Shown in pieces: positions 62,629 through 64,000 of a stretch of 64,000 nucleotides of DNA. The notes under the pieces were generated by a model, which ran no database searches, had not been told where the DNA came from, and was given only the letters and a program-made list of their open reading frames with translations. Source of the DNA: Sipunculus nudus (taxonomy: Eukaryota > Annelida > Sipuncula > Golfingiida > Sipunculidae). Position 1 is the stretch's first letter, and every line of letters starts with the position of its first letter. The stretch spans positions 75,654,300 through 75,718,299 of the forward strand of contig CM049314.1 of the NCBI GenBank assembly GCA_026874595.1, written 5' to 3'. Both the position numbers and the translations under genes were made by a program.

Positions 62629-62769
62629 CTGAAAAAAAAAATAAACACTCTGTGATTGGGTATGATTTTTTTTTGGTGGTTTTACGATAAGCTTTGGTTA
62701 GTTTAAGGGGGATGCCATAGCTTTCCAATTAGTCTTACTCCAAGGAAGAGATTTTAATACACACATTTC

Positions 62770-62772
<3 letters not shown>

Positions 62773-62817
<45 letters not shown>

Positions 62818-62939
62818 AAGTTAAGATAAACAGTGACGCCTTTTAGATAGACTTACTAGTTTATCAACACTAGAGCTTTCGAAGTACAAAGTCTTCTTCG
62901 TCAGGTTGTAATTTGAATCAGACTAACACGGCTATACCA

Positions 62940-62989
<50 letters not shown>
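62773..62989. repeat. Two (TA)n runs enclosing a short dispersed repeat
   Basis: TA runs at 62773-62814 and 62942-62989. The segment between, on the minus strand, reads GTGTTAGTCTGATTCAAATT ... CTGACGAAGAAGACTTTG ... ACTTCGAAAGCTCTAGTG. It is a common type of dispersed animal repeat, possibly from a Penelope-like element. Confidence 0.5.
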
Positions 62990-62990
<1 letters not shown>

Positions 62991-64000
62991 CTAGATGTGT
63001 CGGAACGACACGAATGCCCCCGCCAGGGCAAATAAGAAACATTTGTTAAATTTTGAAATTTTTTTTAAGTTCAGGAGGTGTCGTATGGTCAAAAGTAGGT
63101 CAACAAGGGCAAAATGCAAACTCGATCTGTAACGGGTCATTATCAAGCAACACACCAAAAATCAGGCCAGTATCTGCAGGCATTGTGAAAAAAGTCCACA
63201 CATGTGCATTTTCCATAAAAATTTCTGTCTTTCATGGAATTTTCTATGTTTAGGCGTCGTAAAACAATCATAAGTAGGTCAACCGGGACGAAAAGCGAAC
63301 TCGATCTGTAACTTGTCATTATCTGCCCACACATAAAAAATTAGGGTGGTATGTGCAGGCATTGACGATAAAAAGTCCGTAAATTTGAATTTGTTATGAA
63401 AATTTCTATTTTTCATGAAATTTTCTATGTTCAAGAGCAGTCAAATGGTCAAAAGTAAGTCAACTGGGACAGCAAAAATCAGGCCAATATCTGCAGTTAT
63501 TGCAAAAAAAATTCTGTACAAGTGTATTTGTCATGAAAATTTATATTTTTCATGAAATTTTCTATGTTCAGGAGCCGTAAAACGGTCAAAAGTAGGTCCA
63601 CTGGGACGAAACACGAACTCGATCTGTAACTGGTCGATATCTGCCCACACACTAAAAATCAGGCCAATATCTGCAGGCATTGCGAAAAAAAGTCCGTACA
63701 TGTGCATTGGTCATGAAAGTTCATATTTTTCATGATATTTCCGTACATGTGTATTTGTCATGAAAATTTCTATTTTTCATGAAATTTTCTATGTTCAGGA
63801 GCCGTAAAACGATCAAAAGTAGGTCCACTGGGACGAAACACGAACTCGATCTGTAATTGATCGATATCTGCCCACACACTAAAAATCAGGCCAATATCTG
63901 CAGGCATTGCGAAAAAAAGTCCGTACATGTGCATTTGTCATGAAAGTTCATATTTTTCATGATATTTTCGTACATGTGTATTTGTCATGAAAATTTTTAT
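62990..64000 (+). mobile_element. Hairpin-headed repeat with 180-bp tandem modules, cut by window edge
   Basis: It begins ACTAGATGTGTCGGAACGACACG as at 9496. From about 63040, five to six modules of roughly 140-230 bp repeat CATGAAATTTTCTATGTTCA, GTAAAACGGTCAAAAGTAGG, CGAACTCGATCTGTAACTGG and AAAATCAGGCCAATATCTGC. Spacing varies because some modules are truncated or internally duplicated. Confidence 0.75.

Noticed and set aside
62874-62914. Possible hammerhead ribozyme core (CTGACGA ... GAAA) on the minus strand
   Set aside because: The helix joining the two core boxes needs a bulged base and the first pair is A-C; no clear cleavage triplet and closing helix were found. Kept only as a possible Penelope-like remnant.

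Overview
This window looks like nuclear DNA of an animal, most likely a marine bivalve or related lophotrochozoan. It is AT-rich and packed with repeats: a CR1-like LINE, a hAT transposon, tRNA-derived SINEs, hairpin-ended repeats carrying GACGG microsatellites, and TA-flanked DNA transposons. It contains split genes with GT..AG introns. The taxon is inferred from the style of the repeats and cannot be proved from the sequence alone. I see no prokaryotic, organellar or viral gene set.

One host gene runs on the minus strand through almost the whole window, entering from the right and leaving on the left. Sixteen exons (plus one tentative) were read directly from splice signals. In order they encode an EGF-like module (62473-62628), a complete F5/8C discoidin domain over three exons (57213 to 53354), a second, calcium-binding-type EGF module (47915-47775), a C-type lectin domain over two exons (35545-34657), Thr/Pro-rich linker mini-exons (33465 to 29226), and a REJ (receptor for egg jelly/polycystin-1) region (26571 to 780). 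Reading phase matches at every junction except one in the linker, where an exon is probably missing or a mini-exon boundary is wrong. The protein should be a large secreted or membrane-anchored, polycystin-1/REJ-like receptor. Its signal peptide lies beyond the right edge, and its GPS, PLAT and membrane segments lie beyond the left edge.

The introns hold the rest. The 19.7-kb intron 871-20555 contains a minisatellite, a CR1-like LINE with PHD and esterase domains in ORF1, a 6.2-kb hAT transposon with 11-bp inverted ends, a 2.1-kb repeat built from GGTGGCGCCACC modules, a second TTTGCA minisatellite and a SINE. The 12.2-kb intron 35546-47774 contains two unrelated-looking 2-kb transposons with TA duplications and CCGTA-starting inverted ends, then several GGCGCC-module repeats and a repeat rich in TGACCT motifs. 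The 5.3-kb intron 57214-62472 contains a SINE and a 3.27-kb foldback element whose arms carry mirrored arrays of a 21-bp CGTACG satellite. All the mobile elements examined look non-autonomous or broken: the LINE reverse transcriptase has four in-frame stops, and the hAT transposase has one stop and one frameshift.

The points most worth following up are the EGF-F5/8C-EGF-CTLD-REJ architecture, the foldback element, the shared two-box module that recurs in different repeat families, and the hairpin-CTAA ends that may mark Helitron-like elements.
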